Shown here one piece after another: positions 17,658 to 27,993 of a DNA stretch of 64,000 bases. Every line of letters begins with the position of its first letter. Position 1 is the first letter of the stretch. The notes below the pieces were generated by a model. That model did no database searches. It saw only the letters and a program-made list of their open reading frames with translations, and was not told the DNA's origin. Both the position numbers and the translations under genes were made by a program. The DNA comes from Shinella sp. CPCC 101442. Lineage in GTDB: Bacteria > Pseudomonadota > Alphaproteobacteria > Rhizobiales > Rhizobiaceae. Location of the stretch: assembly GCF_024704725.1 (NCBI RefSeq), contig NZ_JALIQS010000002.1, positions 186,001 through 250,000 on the forward strand, written 5' to 3'.

Positions 17658-18464
17658 TCAGGCAGACTGCTTGGGATGGTTCGGGGCGAACTCGGCAACG
17701 AGTTCGTGTTTCTCGCCGGGATAGGTCAGCCGCACATGGGTGATGTAGACGCCGCCGCTCCAGGTGCGGCGTTCGACGACGAGGCAGGGCGTGCCAGGCG
17801 CGATCGCCAGAAATTCAGCGGTTCGGGCATCGGCACCGACCGCGCGGATGCGGTGCTCGGCGGCACTCCAGGGCACGCGGCTCATCAGCCATGCGCCGGG
17901 GGAAAGATCGTCGAATGATTCGTCCACGGCTTCCGGCACCGCCGCGAGATTGATCAGACGCTCCTCCAGGCAGAACGGCTGGGCGCCTGCGAAATGAAGA
18001 ACCGAAATGTCCGTCAGCCGCGCCGAATCGGCGAGTTCCATCAGGCGCCGGTCCGCCGCCTTCGCCGCACGGTCGAGACGCGTGCGCCGTTCATAGCGAT
18101 AGCGCAGCCCGAGCGATTCGACTTCGAGACGGATGTCATGAATTTCCAGCACGGCGGACTGGGCGTGCGGATGTGTCACGTAGCTGCCGGATTTGCGACG
18201 GCGCTCGATGAGGCCGCGCTTGACGAGCTCGGTGATGGCCTTGTTCACCGTCATGCGCGAACATTGATACTGCTCTGTCAGTTCGTGCTCGAAGGGAATG
18301 CGGTGGCCCGGCGGCCATTCGCCCGAAAGGATCCTGCCCTCCACGTCCTCCAGGATGCGGCGGTGCAGCGAGGGCTCTTTGGCCTCGACCGCGTTTTTGT
18401 CCTCTTCGGTGGAAATGCTCGCCTCCGGCTTGCCGGGCGCGGAATCGCCCGGTGGAAAAGTCAT
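17658..18464 (-). CDS. hutC: Histidine utilization repressor HutC (GntR family)
   Basis: The protein is 268 aa. A GntR winged helix-turn-helix occupies about residues 31-100 (PLHRRILEDVEGRILSGEW-type start, ELTEQYQCSRMTVNKAI). The effector-binding UTRA domain follows to about residue 260. HutC proteins repress hut operons and are released by urocanate. The ATG at 18464 was chosen because upstream sequence overlaps the end of hutF; hutF and hutC form a minus-strand operon. The palindrome between hutF and hutI is the probable target. Confidence 0.92.
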   Translation of the reverse strand: MTFPPGDSAPGKPEASISTEEDKNAVEAKEPSLHRRILEDVEGRILSGEWPPGHRIPFEHELTEQYQCSRMTVNKAITELVKRGLIERRRKSGSYVTHPHAQSAVLEIHDIRLEVESLGLRYRYERRTRLDRAAKAADRRLMELADSARLTDISVLHFAGAQPFCLEERLINLAAVPEAVDESFDDLSPGAWLMSRVPWSAAEHRIRAVGADARTAEFLAIAPGTPCLVVERRTWSGGVYITHVRLTYPGEKHELVAEFAPNHPKQSA

Positions 18465-18483
18465 ACCGTCTTTCGAGGGAGGC

Positions 18484-19830
18484 TCAAGCCTCGGCAAGCG
18501 CCCGCATCGTTTCGGTGAAGCGCCGGCCGATCGCCTCACGCGCCACATGCCGGCCGCCTTCGACCTGCTTGCGGCCGCTCACCCAAACACAATCGACCTG
18601 CGCACCATTCGCAAAGATCCAGCCGTCGAGCAGCATATCCCCGGAAAGATCGAGGCCGTGGCGGGTTTTGACGCTGACGAAGTCGGCCGCATTGCCGGCC
18701 GTGATGCCCGCCACCGTGCCAAGTGCCACCGCACCACCGACAAGCGCGCCATCGAAGAGCGCGCGGCCCGTCGAGCCACCGGGCGCGGCCAGCACGTTGC
18801 GGGCGCGGTGAAGCAGGCGCTGCGAATATTCGAGCTGGCGCAACTCATCCGGCAGGCCGATCAACACGTTGGAATCCGAGCCGACGCCGTAACGGCCGCC
18901 GGCGGCGAAGAATTCCGGCGCGGGGAACGTGCCGTCGCCGAGATTGGCTTCGGTGATCGGGCAGAGGCCGGCAATGGCGCCGGTTTCCGCCATGCCGCGC
19001 GTTTCGGCTTCCGTCATGTGCGTCGCGTGGATGAAGCACCAGCGGCCATCGACCTTCTGGTTGTCGAGCAGCCATTCCACCGGGCGGCGCCCGGACCAGG
19101 CGATGCTGTCTTCCACTTCCTTCACCTGCTCGGAAATGTGGATGTGGATCGGCTTGTCCCCGGCCATCGCCACGACGGCGGAAAGCTCGTCCGGTGTCAC
19201 GGCGCGCAGGCTATGCGGGGCAACGCCGGTGATGCCTGCCGGCAGCGCATCGGTCAGCGCACGGCAACGTTCCAGCAGGCGGGCATAGGAATCACGGTCG
19301 TTGATGAAGCGTCGCTGCCCCTCGCCCGGCGCGGTGCCGCCGAAGCCGGCATGGGCGTAGAAGACGGGCAGCAGCGTCAGCGCGATGCCGGTCGCCGACG
19401 CAGCGGACGCGATGCGGGTGGCCATCTCGGCGATATCGGCGTAGTGGCCGCCATCCTTGTCGTGGTGCAGATAGTGGAACTCGCCGACGCGGGTGAAGCC
19501 GGCCTCCAGCATCTCCACATAGAGCTGGCCGGCAACGGCTTCCACATCGTCCGGCGTCATGGAGAGCGCGAAGCGGTACATGACGTTGCGCCAGCTCCAG
19601 AACGAGTCGCTGCCCGGCCCGCGCATCTCCGCAAGACCCGCCATGCCGCGCTGGAAGGCGTGGCTATGCAGATTGGGCATGCCGGCGACGATCGTGTCAT
19701 GGCGCTCATCGCCCGCCGCTGCGGCGGCACCGGATTCCAGCGACGTGACGCGGCCGCCCTCGACACCGATTCGCACGTCCTGCGCCCAGCCATCGGTAAG
19801 CAGCGCCTGTCTTGCATGAATGACGGTCAT
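18484..19830 (-). CDS. hutF: Formimidoylglutamate deiminase HutF
   Basis: HutF deiminates N-formimino-L-glutamate to N-formyl-L-glutamate and ammonia, the fourth step of the five-enzyme histidine pathway. The protein is 448 aa, in the amidohydrolase superfamily. The metal-binding pair is H55 and H57 ([12 protein letters not shown]). Further ligands and active-site landmarks are HIHISEQ and GVGSDSNV. It pairs with hutG (N-formylglutamate deformylase) on the other side of the divergent promoter, so the organism uses the formylglutamate route rather than direct formamide release. The start is the ATG at 19830. Confidence 0.95.
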   Translation of the reverse strand: MTVIHARQALLTDGWAQDVRIGVEGGRVTSLESGAAAAAGDERHDTIVAGMPNLHSHAFQRGMAGLAEMRGPGSDSFWSWRNVMYRFALSMTPDDVEAVAGQLYVEMLEAGFTRVGEFHYLHHDKDGGHYADIAEMATRIASAASATGIALTLLPVFYAHAGFGGTAPGEGQRRFINDRDSYARLLERCRALTDALPAGITGVAPHSLRAVTPDELSAVVAMAGDKPIHIHISEQVKEVEDSIAWSGRRPVEWLLDNQKVDGRWCFIHATHMTEAETRGMAETGAIAGLCPITEANLGDGTFPAPEFFAAGGRYGVGSDSNVLIGLPDELRQLEYSQRLLHRARNVLAAPGGSTGRALFDGALVGGAVALGTVAGITAGNAADFVSVKTRHGLDLSGDMLLDGWIFANGAQVDCVWVSGRKQVEGGRHVAREAIGRRFTETMRALAEA

Positions 19831-19885
19831 TGCCCGTTTCTCCCATCCCGTTTGTACCTGCCGACGCCGGCCCGGCAAATTGGCG

Positions 19886-19914
19886 CTTGCGTCCGTTGCG
19901 ATTATGTATATACA
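19886..19914 (+). promoter_or_regulatory. Candidate hutI promoter overlapping the operator
   Basis: CTTGCG (19886-19891), a 17-bp spacer and TATACA (19909-19914) form an alphaproteobacterial-type promoter 32 bp before hutI. The -10 lies inside the palindromic operator, so a bound repressor would block it. Confidence 0.55.
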
Positions 19915-19915
19915 T
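19904..19915. promoter_or_regulatory. Probable HutC operator
   Basis: ATGTATATACAT is a perfect 12-bp palindrome in the 115-bp gap between divergent hutF and hutI. It contains TGTATATACA, which I recall as the core of HutC sites in other bacteria. Its overlap with the -10 of hutI and the adjacent hutC gene support urocanate-relieved repression of both operons. Confidence 0.7.
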
Positions 19916-19945
19916 TATATCCATCACAGGGAAGAGGCAATCACC

Positions 19946-21169
19946 ATGACGGCAACGGAAAAGGACACAGCCCGCGTCTGGCGCAATGCACGGCTCGCGA
20001 CGCTCAAGGAGAGCCTGCCCGGCCTCGGTATCGTTGAAGATGGCGCCATTGCCGTCGTTGATGGCCGCATTGCCTATGCCGGCCCTGAAGCCGATCTGCC
20101 GTCTGAATTTTCCGCTGCCGAAAGCATAGATTGCGAAGGCCGCTGGATCACGCCCGGTCTGGTCGATTGCCACACCCATCTCGTGCACGCCGGCGATCGC
20201 GCCCACGAATTCGAGCTTCGCCTTGCCGGCGCCTCCTATGAAGAGATCGCGCGGGCTGGCGGCGGTATTGTTTCGTCCGTCAAGGCGCTGCGTGCGGCAA
20301 GCGAAGACGACCTCGTGCGCCAGACCCTGCCCCGCCTCGATGCGCTGATCGCCGAGGGCGTGACGACCGTGGAGCTGAAATCCGGCTACGGCCTCGACAC
20401 CGAAAACGAGATGAAGTCGCTGCGCGCCGCCCGCCGCGTCGGCGAAGAGCGTGACGTCACCGTGCGCACCACCTTCCTCGGCGCCCATGCGCTGCCGCCG
20501 GAAATGAACGGCGACAAGACCGCCTACATCGAAAAAGTTGTGAACGAGATGCTGCCGGCCATCGCGGCCGAGGGGCTTGCCGATGCCGTCGACGGGTTCT
20601 GCGAGGGCATCGCCTTTTCTACCGACGAGATGGCAAGGGTCTTTGACGCCGCCAAGGCGCATGGCCTGCCAGTGAAGCTTCATGCCGACCAGCTTTCCAA
20701 TCTGCACGGCGCAGCACTTGCCGCCTCTTATGGCGCACTGTCGGCCGACCACCTCGAATATACCGACGATGCAGGCGCGGCCGCCATGGCCAAGGCCGGC
20801 ACCGTCGCCGTCATCCTGCCAGGCGCCTTCTATTTCATCCGCGAGACGAAAAAGCCGCCGGTCGAACTCTTCCGCAAGCACGGCGTGAAAATGGCCGTTG
20901 CTACGGATAGCAATCCCGGCACCTCGCCGCTCACCTCTCTGCTTCTGACCATGAACATGGCTGCAACCCTCTTCGGCATGACCGTCGAGGAATGCATTGC
21001 GGGCACGACGCGCGAGGCTGCGCGCGCGCTGGGCCTGGTCGATGAAGTGGGGACGCTCGAAGCCGGAAAATGGGCCGATTTCGTCCTCTGGGACATCGGC
21101 CGGCCGGCGGAACTGGTCTATCGCATGGGCTTCAACCCCATGTTTGCCCGTATCCGCAGCGGACACTGA
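19946..21169 (+). CDS. hutI: Imidazolonepropionase HutI
   Basis: HutI hydrolyses 4-imidazolone-5-propionate to N-formimino-L-glutamate. The protein is 407 aa, in the amidohydrolase fold. H76 and H78 ([13 protein letters not shown]) bind the metal. Downstream landmarks are [23 protein letters not shown] and [10 protein letters not shown], all typical of the family. The ATG at 19946 is preceded by GGGAAGAGG. It is the first gene of the plus-strand hut operon (hutI-hutH-hutG-hutU-hutD). Confidence 0.97.
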   Translation: MTATEKDTARVWRNARLATLKESLPGLGIVEDGAIAVVDGRIAYAGPEADLPSEFSAAESIDCEGRWITPGLVDCHTHLVHAGDRAHEFELRLAGASYEEIARAGGGIVSSVKALRAASEDDLVRQTLPRLDALIAEGVTTVELKSGYGLDTENEMKSLRAARRVGEERDVTVRTTFLGAHALPPEMNGDKTAYIEKVVNEMLPAIAAEGLADAVDGFCEGIAFSTDEMARVFDAAKAHGLPVKLHADQLSNLHGAALAASYGALSADHLEYTDDAGAAAMAKAGTVAVILPGAFYFIRETKKPPVELFRKHGVKMAVATDSNPGTSPLTSLLLTMNMAATLFGMTVEECIAGTTREAARALGLVDEVGTLEAGKWADFVLWDIGRPAELVYRMGFNPMFARIRSGH

Positions 21170-21259
21170 ACACGTCCCGCCGCAAAGCCACGACGCGCTT
21201 TGCCGGATGTGCTCGAATTCGATCTTTGCGCAGCCGCGTGCTGCATCGGGAAATCAATC

Positions 21260-22795
21260 ATGACGATCACCCTTCACCCGGGCTCCGTACCTCTCAAGAC
21301 CCTTGAAACCATCTACTGGACCGGAGAGGCGACCAAGCTCGACGCGTCCTTCGATGCCGGCATCCAGAAGGCTGCCGCCCGCATCGCGGAAATCGCCGCC
21401 GGCGACGAACCGGTCTACGGCATCAATACCGGCTTCGGTAAACTCGCCTCGATCAAGATCGCTTCCGCCGACGTGGCGACGCTCCAGCGCAACCTGATCC
21501 TGTCGCATTGCTGCGGCGTCGGCAAACCGCTTGCCGAAAACATCGTGCGTCTGATCATCGCTCTGAAGCTGATCTCGCTCGGCCGCGGCGCTTCCGGCGT
21601 GCGCATCGAGATCGTGCGGCTTCTCGAGGCCATGCAGGCAAAGGGCGTCATCCCGGTCATTCCGGAACAAGGTTCCGTTGGCGCCTCCGGCGACCTCGCG
21701 CCGCTCGCCCATATGACGGCGGTGATGCTGGGTGAAGGCGAAGCCTTCTATGCCGGCGAACGGCTGCGCGGCGGTGACGCGCTCGCCAAGGCGGGTCTTG
21801 CGCCCGTCGTGCTCGCCGCCAAGGAAGGCCTTGCCCTCATCAATGGCACGCAGGTTTCGACTGCCCTTGCGCTCGCCGGCCTCTTCCGCGCCCACCGTGC
21901 GGCCCAGGCAGCACTCGCCACTGGCGCACTTTCCACCGATGCGGCCATGGGCTCGTCTGCGCCCTTCCATCCGGATATCCATACGCTGCGCGGCCACAAG
22001 GGCCAGATCGATGCGGCGGCCTCGCTGCGCGCCCTGCTTGCCGGTTCCGTCATCCGCGAAAGCCACATCACCGGCGACGAGCGCGTGCAGGATCCCTATT
22101 GCATCCGCTGCCAGCCGCAGGTCGACGGCGCCTGCCTCGATGTCCTGCGCACCGCCGCCCGCACGCTTGAAATCGAAGCCAATGCCGTGACCGACAACCC
22201 GCTCGTCCTGTCGGACAACAGCGTCGTTTCCGGTGGCAACTTCCACGCCGAGCCCGTCGCCTTCGCCGCCGACCAGATCGCCATTGCGGTTTGCGAGATC
22301 GGTGCGATTTCCCAGCGGCGCATCGCGCTGCTCGTCGATCCCGCCCTGTCCTTTGGCCTGCCGGCCTTCCTTGCCAAGAAGCCCGGCCTCAACTCCGGCC
22401 TGATGATCGCGGAAGTCACCTCGGCCGCGCTGATGAGCGAAAACAAGCAGATGGCGCATCCGGCTTCGGTCGACTCGACGCCGACCTCCGCCAACCAGGA
22501 AGACCACGTCTCCATGGCCTGCCATGGTGCGCGCCGCCTGCTGCGCATGACGGAAAACCTGTTCGCCATCATCGGCATCGAGGCGTTGACGGCCGCGCAA
22601 GGCATCGATTTCCGTGCCCCGCTCACCACCAGCCCGGAGCTGCAGAAGGTCGTGGCCGCGCTGCGCACCGTCGTGGCGACGCTGGAGGAAGACCGCTACA
22701 TGGCGCCGGATCTTGCCGCCGCCAGCACCTTCGTCTCCTCGGGCGCGCTCGCCGCTTCCGTAACGAAGGGCATCCTGCCGGTGCTGGAGGCGTAA
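21260..22795 (+). CDS. hutH: Histidine ammonia-lyase HutH
   Basis: HutH removes ammonia from L-histidine to give trans-urocanate, the entry step of the pathway. The protein is 511 aa. The autocatalytic MIO cofactor triad is A142-S143-G144 in [23 protein letters not shown] (residues 53-60) and the conserved [15 protein letters not shown] region are present. The start is the ATG at 21260; a 90-bp gap separates it from hutI and only 1 bp separates it from hutG. Confidence 0.97.
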   Translation: MTITLHPGSVPLKTLETIYWTGEATKLDASFDAGIQKAAARIAEIAAGDEPVYGINTGFGKLASIKIASADVATLQRNLILSHCCGVGKPLAENIVRLIIALKLISLGRGASGVRIEIVRLLEAMQAKGVIPVIPEQGSVGASGDLAPLAHMTAVMLGEGEAFYAGERLRGGDALAKAGLAPVVLAAKEGLALINGTQVSTALALAGLFRAHRAAQAALATGALSTDAAMGSSAPFHPDIHTLRGHKGQIDAAASLRALLAGSVIRESHITGDERVQDPYCIRCQPQVDGACLDVLRTAARTLEIEANAVTDNPLVLSDNSVVSGGNFHAEPVAFAADQIAIAVCEIGAISQRRIALLVDPALSFGLPAFLAKKPGLNSGLMIAEVTSAALMSENKQMAHPASVDSTPTSANQEDHVSMACHGARRLLRMTENLFAIIGIEALTAAQGIDFRAPLTTSPELQKVVAALRTVVATLEEDRYMAPDLAAASTFVSSGALAASVTKGILPVLEA

Positions 22796-22796
22796 G

Positions 22797-23597
22797 ATGG
22801 CGCTGTTCGAACTCCACCAGGGCACCTCGCCCGTCATCCTCGCCTTCCCGCATACCGGCACGGATGTCCCTGCCGATATCTGGGAGCGCCTCAACGACAA
22901 CGGTCGCATCCTCGCCGATACGGACTGGCACATCGAGCGTCTCTATGACGGTCTTCTGCCTGATGTAACGACGGTGCGCGCCACGTTCCACCGCTATGTC
23001 ATCGACGCCAACCGCGATCCTGATGGCGTCAGCCTCTATCCCGGCCAGAACACGACGGGCCTCGTTCCGGAGACGGATTTCGACGGCAAGGCGATCTGGA
23101 AGGACGGCGCGACACCGACCGAGGCGGACATCGCCTATCGGCTGGCCAATTTCCACGCGCCCTATCACGCGGCCCTTGCCGCCGAAATCGAGCGTGTGAA
23201 GGCGATCCATGGCGTGGCGATCCTCTATGATTGCCACTCGATCCGCTCGCTGATCCCCTTCCTGTTCGAAGGCCGGCTGCCGGATTTCAACGTCGGCACC
23301 GACATGGGGCGCACCTGCGACAAGGCCATCGAAGCGGCCACGTTCGAGGCCTGCGCCGCGGCTGAGGGCTATACCAGCATCCTCAACGGCCGCTTCAAGG
23401 GCGGCTGGACGACACGCCACTACGGCAAGCCGGAAACCGGCGTGCACGCCATCCAGATGGAACTGGCGCAAGTCAGCCATCTCACCACGGAAGTCCCGCC
23501 CTTCGATCTCGACGAGGAGAAGGCCGCACGGCTCCGCATACCCCTGAAAGACATCCTGAACCGTCTCGAGGCGCTTGCCTCCACCCTTCCACGCTGA
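22797..23597 (+). CDS. hutG: N-formylglutamate deformylase HutG
   Basis: HutG hydrolyses N-formyl-L-glutamate to glutamate and formate, the last step of the HutF/HutG route. The protein is 266 aa. FPHTGTDVP near residue 20 and [25 protein letters not shown] near residue 145 (zinc-ligand region) fit the N-formylglutamate amidohydrolase family. It is separated by 1 bp from hutH and 17 bp from hutU. Confidence 0.95.
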   Translation: MALFELHQGTSPVILAFPHTGTDVPADIWERLNDNGRILADTDWHIERLYDGLLPDVTTVRATFHRYVIDANRDPDGVSLYPGQNTTGLVPETDFDGKAIWKDGATPTEADIAYRLANFHAPYHAALAAEIERVKAIHGVAILYDCHSIRSLIPFLFEGRLPDFNVGTDMGRTCDKAIEAATFEACAAAEGYTSILNGRFKGGWTTRHYGKPETGVHAIQMELAQVSHLTTEVPPFDLDEEKAARLRIPLKDILNRLEALASTLPR

Positions 23598-23614
23598 TCC
23601 GGGAGAACCAGCCA

Positions 23615-25291
23615 ATGACCACCAATCCCCGCCACAACATCCGCGAAATCCGTGCTGCCCGCGGCACCGAACTCACCGCCAAGAGCTGGATGACGGAAGC
23701 GCCGCTGCGCATGCTGATGAACAATCTCGACCCTGACGTCGCGGAAAACCCGCATGAACTGGTCGTCTATGGCGGCATCGGCCGTGCGGCGCGCACCTGG
23801 GCCGATTTCGACAAGATCGTCGCGTCGCTGCGCGATCTCGAAGAAAACGAGACGCTGATCGTGCAATCCGGCAAGCCGGTCGGCATTTTCCGCACGCACA
23901 AGGATGCGCCGCGCGTGCTGATCGCCAATTCCAACCTCGTGCCGCATTGGGCGACGTGGGACCATTTCAACGAGCTGGATAAGAAGGGCCTCGCCATGTA
24001 CGGCCAGATGACGGCCGGCTCGTGGATTTATATCGGCAGCCAGGGCATCGTTCAGGGCACCTACGAGACCTTCGTGGAAGCCGGCCGCCAGCACTATAAT
24101 GGCGACCTCAAGGGCAAGTGGGTTCTGACCGGCGGCCTCGGCGGCATGGGCGGCGCCCAGCCGCTCGCCGCCGTCATGGCCGGTGCCTCGTGCCTTGCCG
24201 TCGAGTGCAACCCCGACTCGATCGATTTCCGCCTGCGCACCCGCTATATCGACGAAAAGGCGGAGACGCTCGACGAGGCGCTCGCGATGATCGACCGCTG
24301 GACGAAGGCCGGTGAGGCCAAGTCCGTCGGCCTGCTCGGCAACGCCGCCGAAATCCTGCCGGAAATGGTTCGTCGCGGCATCCGCCCGGACATGGTCACC
24401 GACCAGACGTCTGCCCACGACCCGATCAACGGCTACCTGCCGAAGGGCTGGACGATGGCCCAGTGGAAGGAAAAGCGCGAAAGCGACCCGAAGGCCGTCG
24501 AAAAGGCCGCCCGCGCCTCGATGCGCGAGCATGTCGAAGCGATGATCGCCTTCCAGGACATGGGCATCCCAACCTTCGACTACGGCAACAACATCCGCCA
24601 GGTCGCCAAGGAAGAAGGCCTCGAAAACGCCTTCGCCTTCCCGGGCTTCGTACCGGCCTACATCCGCCCGCTGTTCTGCCGCGGCATCGGCCCGTTCCGC
24701 TGGGCGGCCCTTTCCGGTGATCCGGAGGACATCCGCAAGACCGACGCCAAGGTCAAGGAACTGCTGCCGGACAACAAGCACCTGCACAACTGGCTCGACA
24801 TGGCCGCCGAGCGTATCGCCTTCCAGGGCCTGCCGGCGCGCATTTGCTGGGTCGGTCTGGGTGATCGTCATCGCCTCGGCCTCGCCTTCAATGAGATGGT
24901 CAAGAACGGCGAACTGAGCGCGCCGATCGTCATCGGTCGCGACCACCTCGATTCGGGCTCCGTCGCCTCGCCGAACCGCGAGACGGAATCGATGAAGGAC
25001 GGCTCGGACGCCGTGTCCGACTGGCCGCTGCTGAACGCCCTTCTCAACACCGCTTCGGGTGCGACCTGGGTGTCGCTCCATCACGGTGGCGGCGTCGGCA
25101 TGGGCTTCTCGCAGCATTCGGGCGTCGTCATCTGCGCCGACGGCACGGATGAAGCGGCCGAGCGCCTTAGCCGCGTGCTGTGGAACGATCCGGCGACGGG
25201 CGTCATGCGCCATGCCGATGCCGGCTACGACATCGCTATCGATTGCGCCAAGGAAAAAGGCCTGCGCCTTCCCGGCATCCTCGGCAACTGA
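23615..25291 (+). CDS. hutU: Urocanate hydratase HutU
   Basis: HutU hydrates urocanate to 4-imidazolone-5-propionate using tightly bound NAD+. The protein is 558 aa, normal length. The Rossmann motif [12 protein letters not shown] is at about 172-183, and FGYGNN-like FDYGNNIRQ and [15 protein letters not shown] are family landmarks. It sits after hutG and before hutD, with 2 bp between hutU and hutD. Confidence 0.97.
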   Translation: MTTNPRHNIREIRAARGTELTAKSWMTEAPLRMLMNNLDPDVAENPHELVVYGGIGRAARTWADFDKIVASLRDLEENETLIVQSGKPVGIFRTHKDAPRVLIANSNLVPHWATWDHFNELDKKGLAMYGQMTAGSWIYIGSQGIVQGTYETFVEAGRQHYNGDLKGKWVLTGGLGGMGGAQPLAAVMAGASCLAVECNPDSIDFRLRTRYIDEKAETLDEALAMIDRWTKAGEAKSVGLLGNAAEILPEMVRRGIRPDMVTDQTSAHDPINGYLPKGWTMAQWKEKRESDPKAVEKAARASMREHVEAMIAFQDMGIPTFDYGNNIRQVAKEEGLENAFAFPGFVPAYIRPLFCRGIGPFRWAALSGDPEDIRKTDAKVKELLPDNKHLHNWLDMAAERIAFQGLPARICWVGLGDRHRLGLAFNEMVKNGELSAPIVIGRDHLDSGSVASPNRETESMKDGSDAVSDWPLLNALLNTASGATWVSLHHGGGVGMGFSQHSGVVICADGTDEAAERLSRVLWNDPATGVMRHADAGYDIAIDCAKEKGLRLPGILGN

Positions 25292-25293
25292 GG

Positions 25294-25869
25294 ATGCGGC
25301 TTCTTCGCAACAGCGACCATCGCCGCATGCCGTGGAAGAACGGCGGCGGCGAGACGGTCGAGGTAATCGTCACTCCGGAAGGCGCAAGCCTTTCGGATTT
25401 CGGCTGGCGCGTCAGCATGGCGACGGTGGCGAGCGATGGACCGTTCTCCGTCTTCCCCGGCATCGACCGCACGCTGGCGGTCCTGTCGGGCGATGGCATG
25501 GCGCTCTCCATCGAAGGGCTTGGCGACAAGCTGCTGACGCCGGTCTGCGCGCCCCTCGCCTTTCCGGCCGATGCACCGACGACCGCCCGGCTGACGGGCG
25601 GGCCGATCACCGACCTCAACGTGATGACGCGGCGGGGTGCTTTCCGGCATTCGCTCACGCACCACATCGCGGAAGGGTCCAAGGCGCTTCGCGATTCCGC
25701 TGGCGAACGGCTCCTGCTGGCGCTGGCACCGCTCGGCGTTTCCACCGCTGAAGGCCTCGTCGGCCTCCAGCCGCTCGATGCGCTCGTGCTCGACGGCTCG
25801 GAGAAGGCTGAGGTTTTGTCTGTCGGTGAAAGTGCCACCTTCTATCTGGTAGAAATCACTCCCGCCTGA
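25294..25869 (+). CDS. hutD: HutD family protein
   Basis: The product is a 191-aa HutD/Ves family cupin-like protein, starting MRLLRNSDHRRMPWKNGGGE, where the MPWKNGGG motif is diagnostic. HutD proteins accompany hut operons; a role in limiting intracellular urocanate or tuning hut expression has been proposed. The start is the ATG at 25294, 2 bp after the hutU stop. It is the last gene of the plus-strand hut operon. Confidence 0.92.
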   Translation: MRLLRNSDHRRMPWKNGGGETVEVIVTPEGASLSDFGWRVSMATVASDGPFSVFPGIDRTLAVLSGDGMALSIEGLGDKLLTPVCAPLAFPADAPTTARLTGGPITDLNVMTRRGAFRHSLTHHIAEGSKALRDSAGERLLLALAPLGVSTAEGLVGLQPLDALVLDGSEKAEVLSVGESATFYLVEITPA

Positions 25870-25917
25870 GCCATTGGCGGAAGCGATTTCCTTGTCCGCG
25901 CTTGAGCGGAGTGCTAC

Positions 25918-25943
25918 CTCCCGGCACATCAATTTGCCGGGAG
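25918..25943 (+). promoter_or_regulatory. Hairpin covering the aldo/keto reductase ribosome-binding site
   Basis: CTCCCGGCA / TGCCGGGAG form a perfect 9-bp stem with an 8-base loop, ending 8 bp before the ATG at 25952. The GGGAG of the 3' arm is the only good Shine-Dalgarno for that gene. It may also act as a weak terminator for the hut operon (ACATTTT follows). Confidence 0.5.
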
Positions 25944-25951
25944 ACATTTTC

Positions 25952-26938
25952 ATGAGACATCGCAAATTCGGCCGCACGGGTTTCACCACCACCGATATCG
26001 GCTTCGGCGCCTGGCAGATCGGCGGCGCCTGGGGCGACGTCACCGAGGCGGATGGCCGCGCCGCGCTCAATGCCGCACTTGATGCCGGCATGACCTTCAT
26101 CGACACCGCCGACGTTTATGGCGACGGCCGTTCGGAAAAGATCATCGCCGATGTTCTCAAGGATCGTGGCGGCCAGCGCCCGATGGTGGCAACCAAGGCC
26201 GGCCGCCGACTCTCGCCACATGTCGCCGATGGCTACAACAAGGAAAATCTCGAAGGCTTCATCGACCGCAGCCTGAAGAACCTCGGCGTCGAACGCCTCG
26301 ACCTCGTGCAACTGCATTGCCCGCCGGTGGAGGTTTACTACCGTCCCGAGGTCTTCCATGCGCTGGAAGAGATCAAGGCCGCCGGCAAGATCGCGAATTA
26401 CGGCGTCAGCGTCGAGAAGGTCGAGGAAGCGCTGAAGGCCATCGAGTACCCGGGCGTCGTCAGCGTCCAGATCATCTACAACATTTTTCGCCAGCGCCCG
26501 GCGCAGCTGTTCTTCAAGGAGGCCGCCCGTCGGCATGTCGCGGTCATCGCCCGCGTACCGCTGGCCAGCGGCCTGCTTTCCGGCAAGATCAGCCGCGACA
26601 CCGCCTTCGCAGCCGATGACCACCGCAACTTCAATCGCCACGGCGAATCCTTCGACGTCGGCGAGACCTTTGCCGGCGTGCCCTTCGAGACCGGACTGCA
26701 AGCCGTGGAAGAAATCCGCGCGCTCGTGCCGACAGGCGCCACCATGGCGGCCTTCGCGCTGCGCTGGATCCTGATGGCGGACGCCGTCAGCGTCGTCATT
26801 CCCGGCGCACGCAATGCCGAACAGGCCCAGGCGAACGCCAAGGCCGCCGGCCTGCCGGTGATCCCCGAAGATGTGATGGAAGCCACGCGCGAGGTCTATT
26901 ACCGCCTCGTTGCGCCCCACGTTCACCAGCGCTGGTAG
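25952..26938 (+). CDS. Aldo/keto reductase
   Basis: This 328-aa protein is an NADPH-dependent aldo/keto reductase with the usual TIM-barrel layout. The catalytic tetrad is visible as D51, Y56 (DTADVYGDG), K82 (ATKAGRR) and H122 (VQLHCPP). A C-terminal nucleotide-binding region (SVVIPGARNAEQAQAN) is present. The substrate cannot be read from sequence. It follows hutD by 82 bp with an RBS-covering hairpin between, so co-transcription with hut is possible but unclear. Confidence 0.92.
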   Translation: MRHRKFGRTGFTTTDIGFGAWQIGGAWGDVTEADGRAALNAALDAGMTFIDTADVYGDGRSEKIIADVLKDRGGQRPMVATKAGRRLSPHVADGYNKENLEGFIDRSLKNLGVERLDLVQLHCPPVEVYYRPEVFHALEEIKAAGKIANYGVSVEKVEEALKAIEYPGVVSVQIIYNIFRQRPAQLFFKEAARRHVAVIARVPLASGLLSGKISRDTAFAADDHRNFNRHGESFDVGETFAGVPFETGLQAVEEIRALVPTGATMAAFALRWILMADAVSVVIPGARNAEQAQANAKAAGLPVIPEDVMEATREVYYRLVAPHVHQRW

Positions 26939-26998
26939 ATCGCTACCAAAGCAACTCCGCTTACCGGAATTGCTTAGGATATTGTTTTTACCGCATTC

Positions 26999-27032
26999 TC
27001 CGACACCGAAGCGATACCGCTTCGGTGTCGGA
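26999..27032. terminator. Long hairpin between convergent genes
   Basis: A perfect 15-bp stem (TCCGACACCGAAGCG and its complement) with loop ATAC lies between the convergent aldo/keto reductase and SDR genes. T tracts are poor on both sides, so it may be an intergenic repeat element acting as a bidirectional transcript end. The preceding 26948-26974 is an imperfect palindrome of a type common between rhizobial genes. Confidence 0.5.
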
Positions 27033-27039
27033 TAATTCT

Positions 27040-27828
27040 CTAGGCGACCCCAATGCCGGCGGTGAGCCCGCCGTCGATGATAAAATCCGCGCCGGTGACG
27101 AAGCCGGCGCGGCTGGAAGCGAGATAGGCGACCATGTCAGCCACCTCCTCCGGCTCGCCGATGCGGCCGAGCGGGTGCGACGCGCCAAAGCGCTTGAAGA
27201 CCGCCTCGATATCCGCCTCCGCCCCGTCGAAGGTGCGGGCGGCGAGTTCGAGGATCGGCGTGCGAACCGAGCCGGGGCTCACCGAATTCACCCGAATGCC
27301 ATCGGCCGCGTGATCGAGCGCCATCGCCCGCGTCAGCGCATGGATCGCACCCTTGCTCGCCACATAGGCGGCGACACCCTTCTGGCAGGCATGCCCCTGC
27401 ACGGAGGAAATGTTGACGATCGCCCCGCCTCCGCGTTTCATCATCAAGGGTACGCCGAAATGGGCGGTCAGGTGGATCGAGCCGACATTGACGGCCATGC
27501 ATCGAGCAAACGTTTCCGCATCCGTCGTCACCACCGTGCCATAGGGATGCACGGCTGCGGAATTGACGATGATGTCGAGCCCACCGTGCAGGCTTTCCAG
27601 CTCCGCCACCGCCGCGCCAACTGCATCGGCAAGCGAAACATCCACGCGCCGAACGAGGATCGTGAGGGTGCGGTCTTCGGCAATGGCGTTCAGTTCGGCA
27701 TTCGCCTTCTCGTCTATGCCAAGCGAAAAAACGGCAGCGCCCCCTTCCGCCAATCGGAGCGCCGAGGCCCGGCCGATGCCACTCGTGCCTGTGACCAGCG
27801 CCACCTTTCCTTCGAAATCCCGCGCCAT
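27040..27828 (-). CDS. Short-chain dehydrogenase/reductase
   Basis: This 262-aa classical SDR has the cofactor motif TGTSGIG at residues 13-19, NSAA near 90, and the catalytic Ser141/142, Tyr155 and Lys159 (NISSV, YVASK). The C-terminal FIIDGGLTAGIG is typical. It is divergent from uxuA 165 bp away, so a role in hexuronate metabolism, such as an SDR-type fructuronate reductase, is plausible but inferred. The ATG at 27828 is preceded by GGAGG; an in-frame ATG at 27840 is an alternative. Confidence 0.9.
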   Translation of the reverse strand: MARDFEGKVALVTGTSGIGRASALRLAEGGAAVFSLGIDEKANAELNAIAEDRTLTILVRRVDVSLADAVGAAVAELESLHGGLDIIVNSAAVHPYGTVVTTDAETFARCMAVNVGSIHLTAHFGVPLMMKRGGGAIVNISSVQGHACQKGVAAYVASKGAIHALTRAMALDHAADGIRVNSVSPGSVRTPILELAARTFDGAEADIEAVFKRFGASHPLGRIGEPEEVADMVAYLASSRAGFVTGADFIIDGGLTAGIGVA

Positions 27829-27993
27829 CTTTTCCTCCATCGCCGTTTCCGGCGAAGGTTGAGTGACGGGCCTCACCGATGTCAATGCCGGGGGAAAACC
27901 AGAGTCGTTTCAGCCGGCTGGAAGCCTTTGCGCACACATTGAGTCATCTCTCAATCTGTGATCCAAACCTTATGACATCTGGAGGAGCGGACG

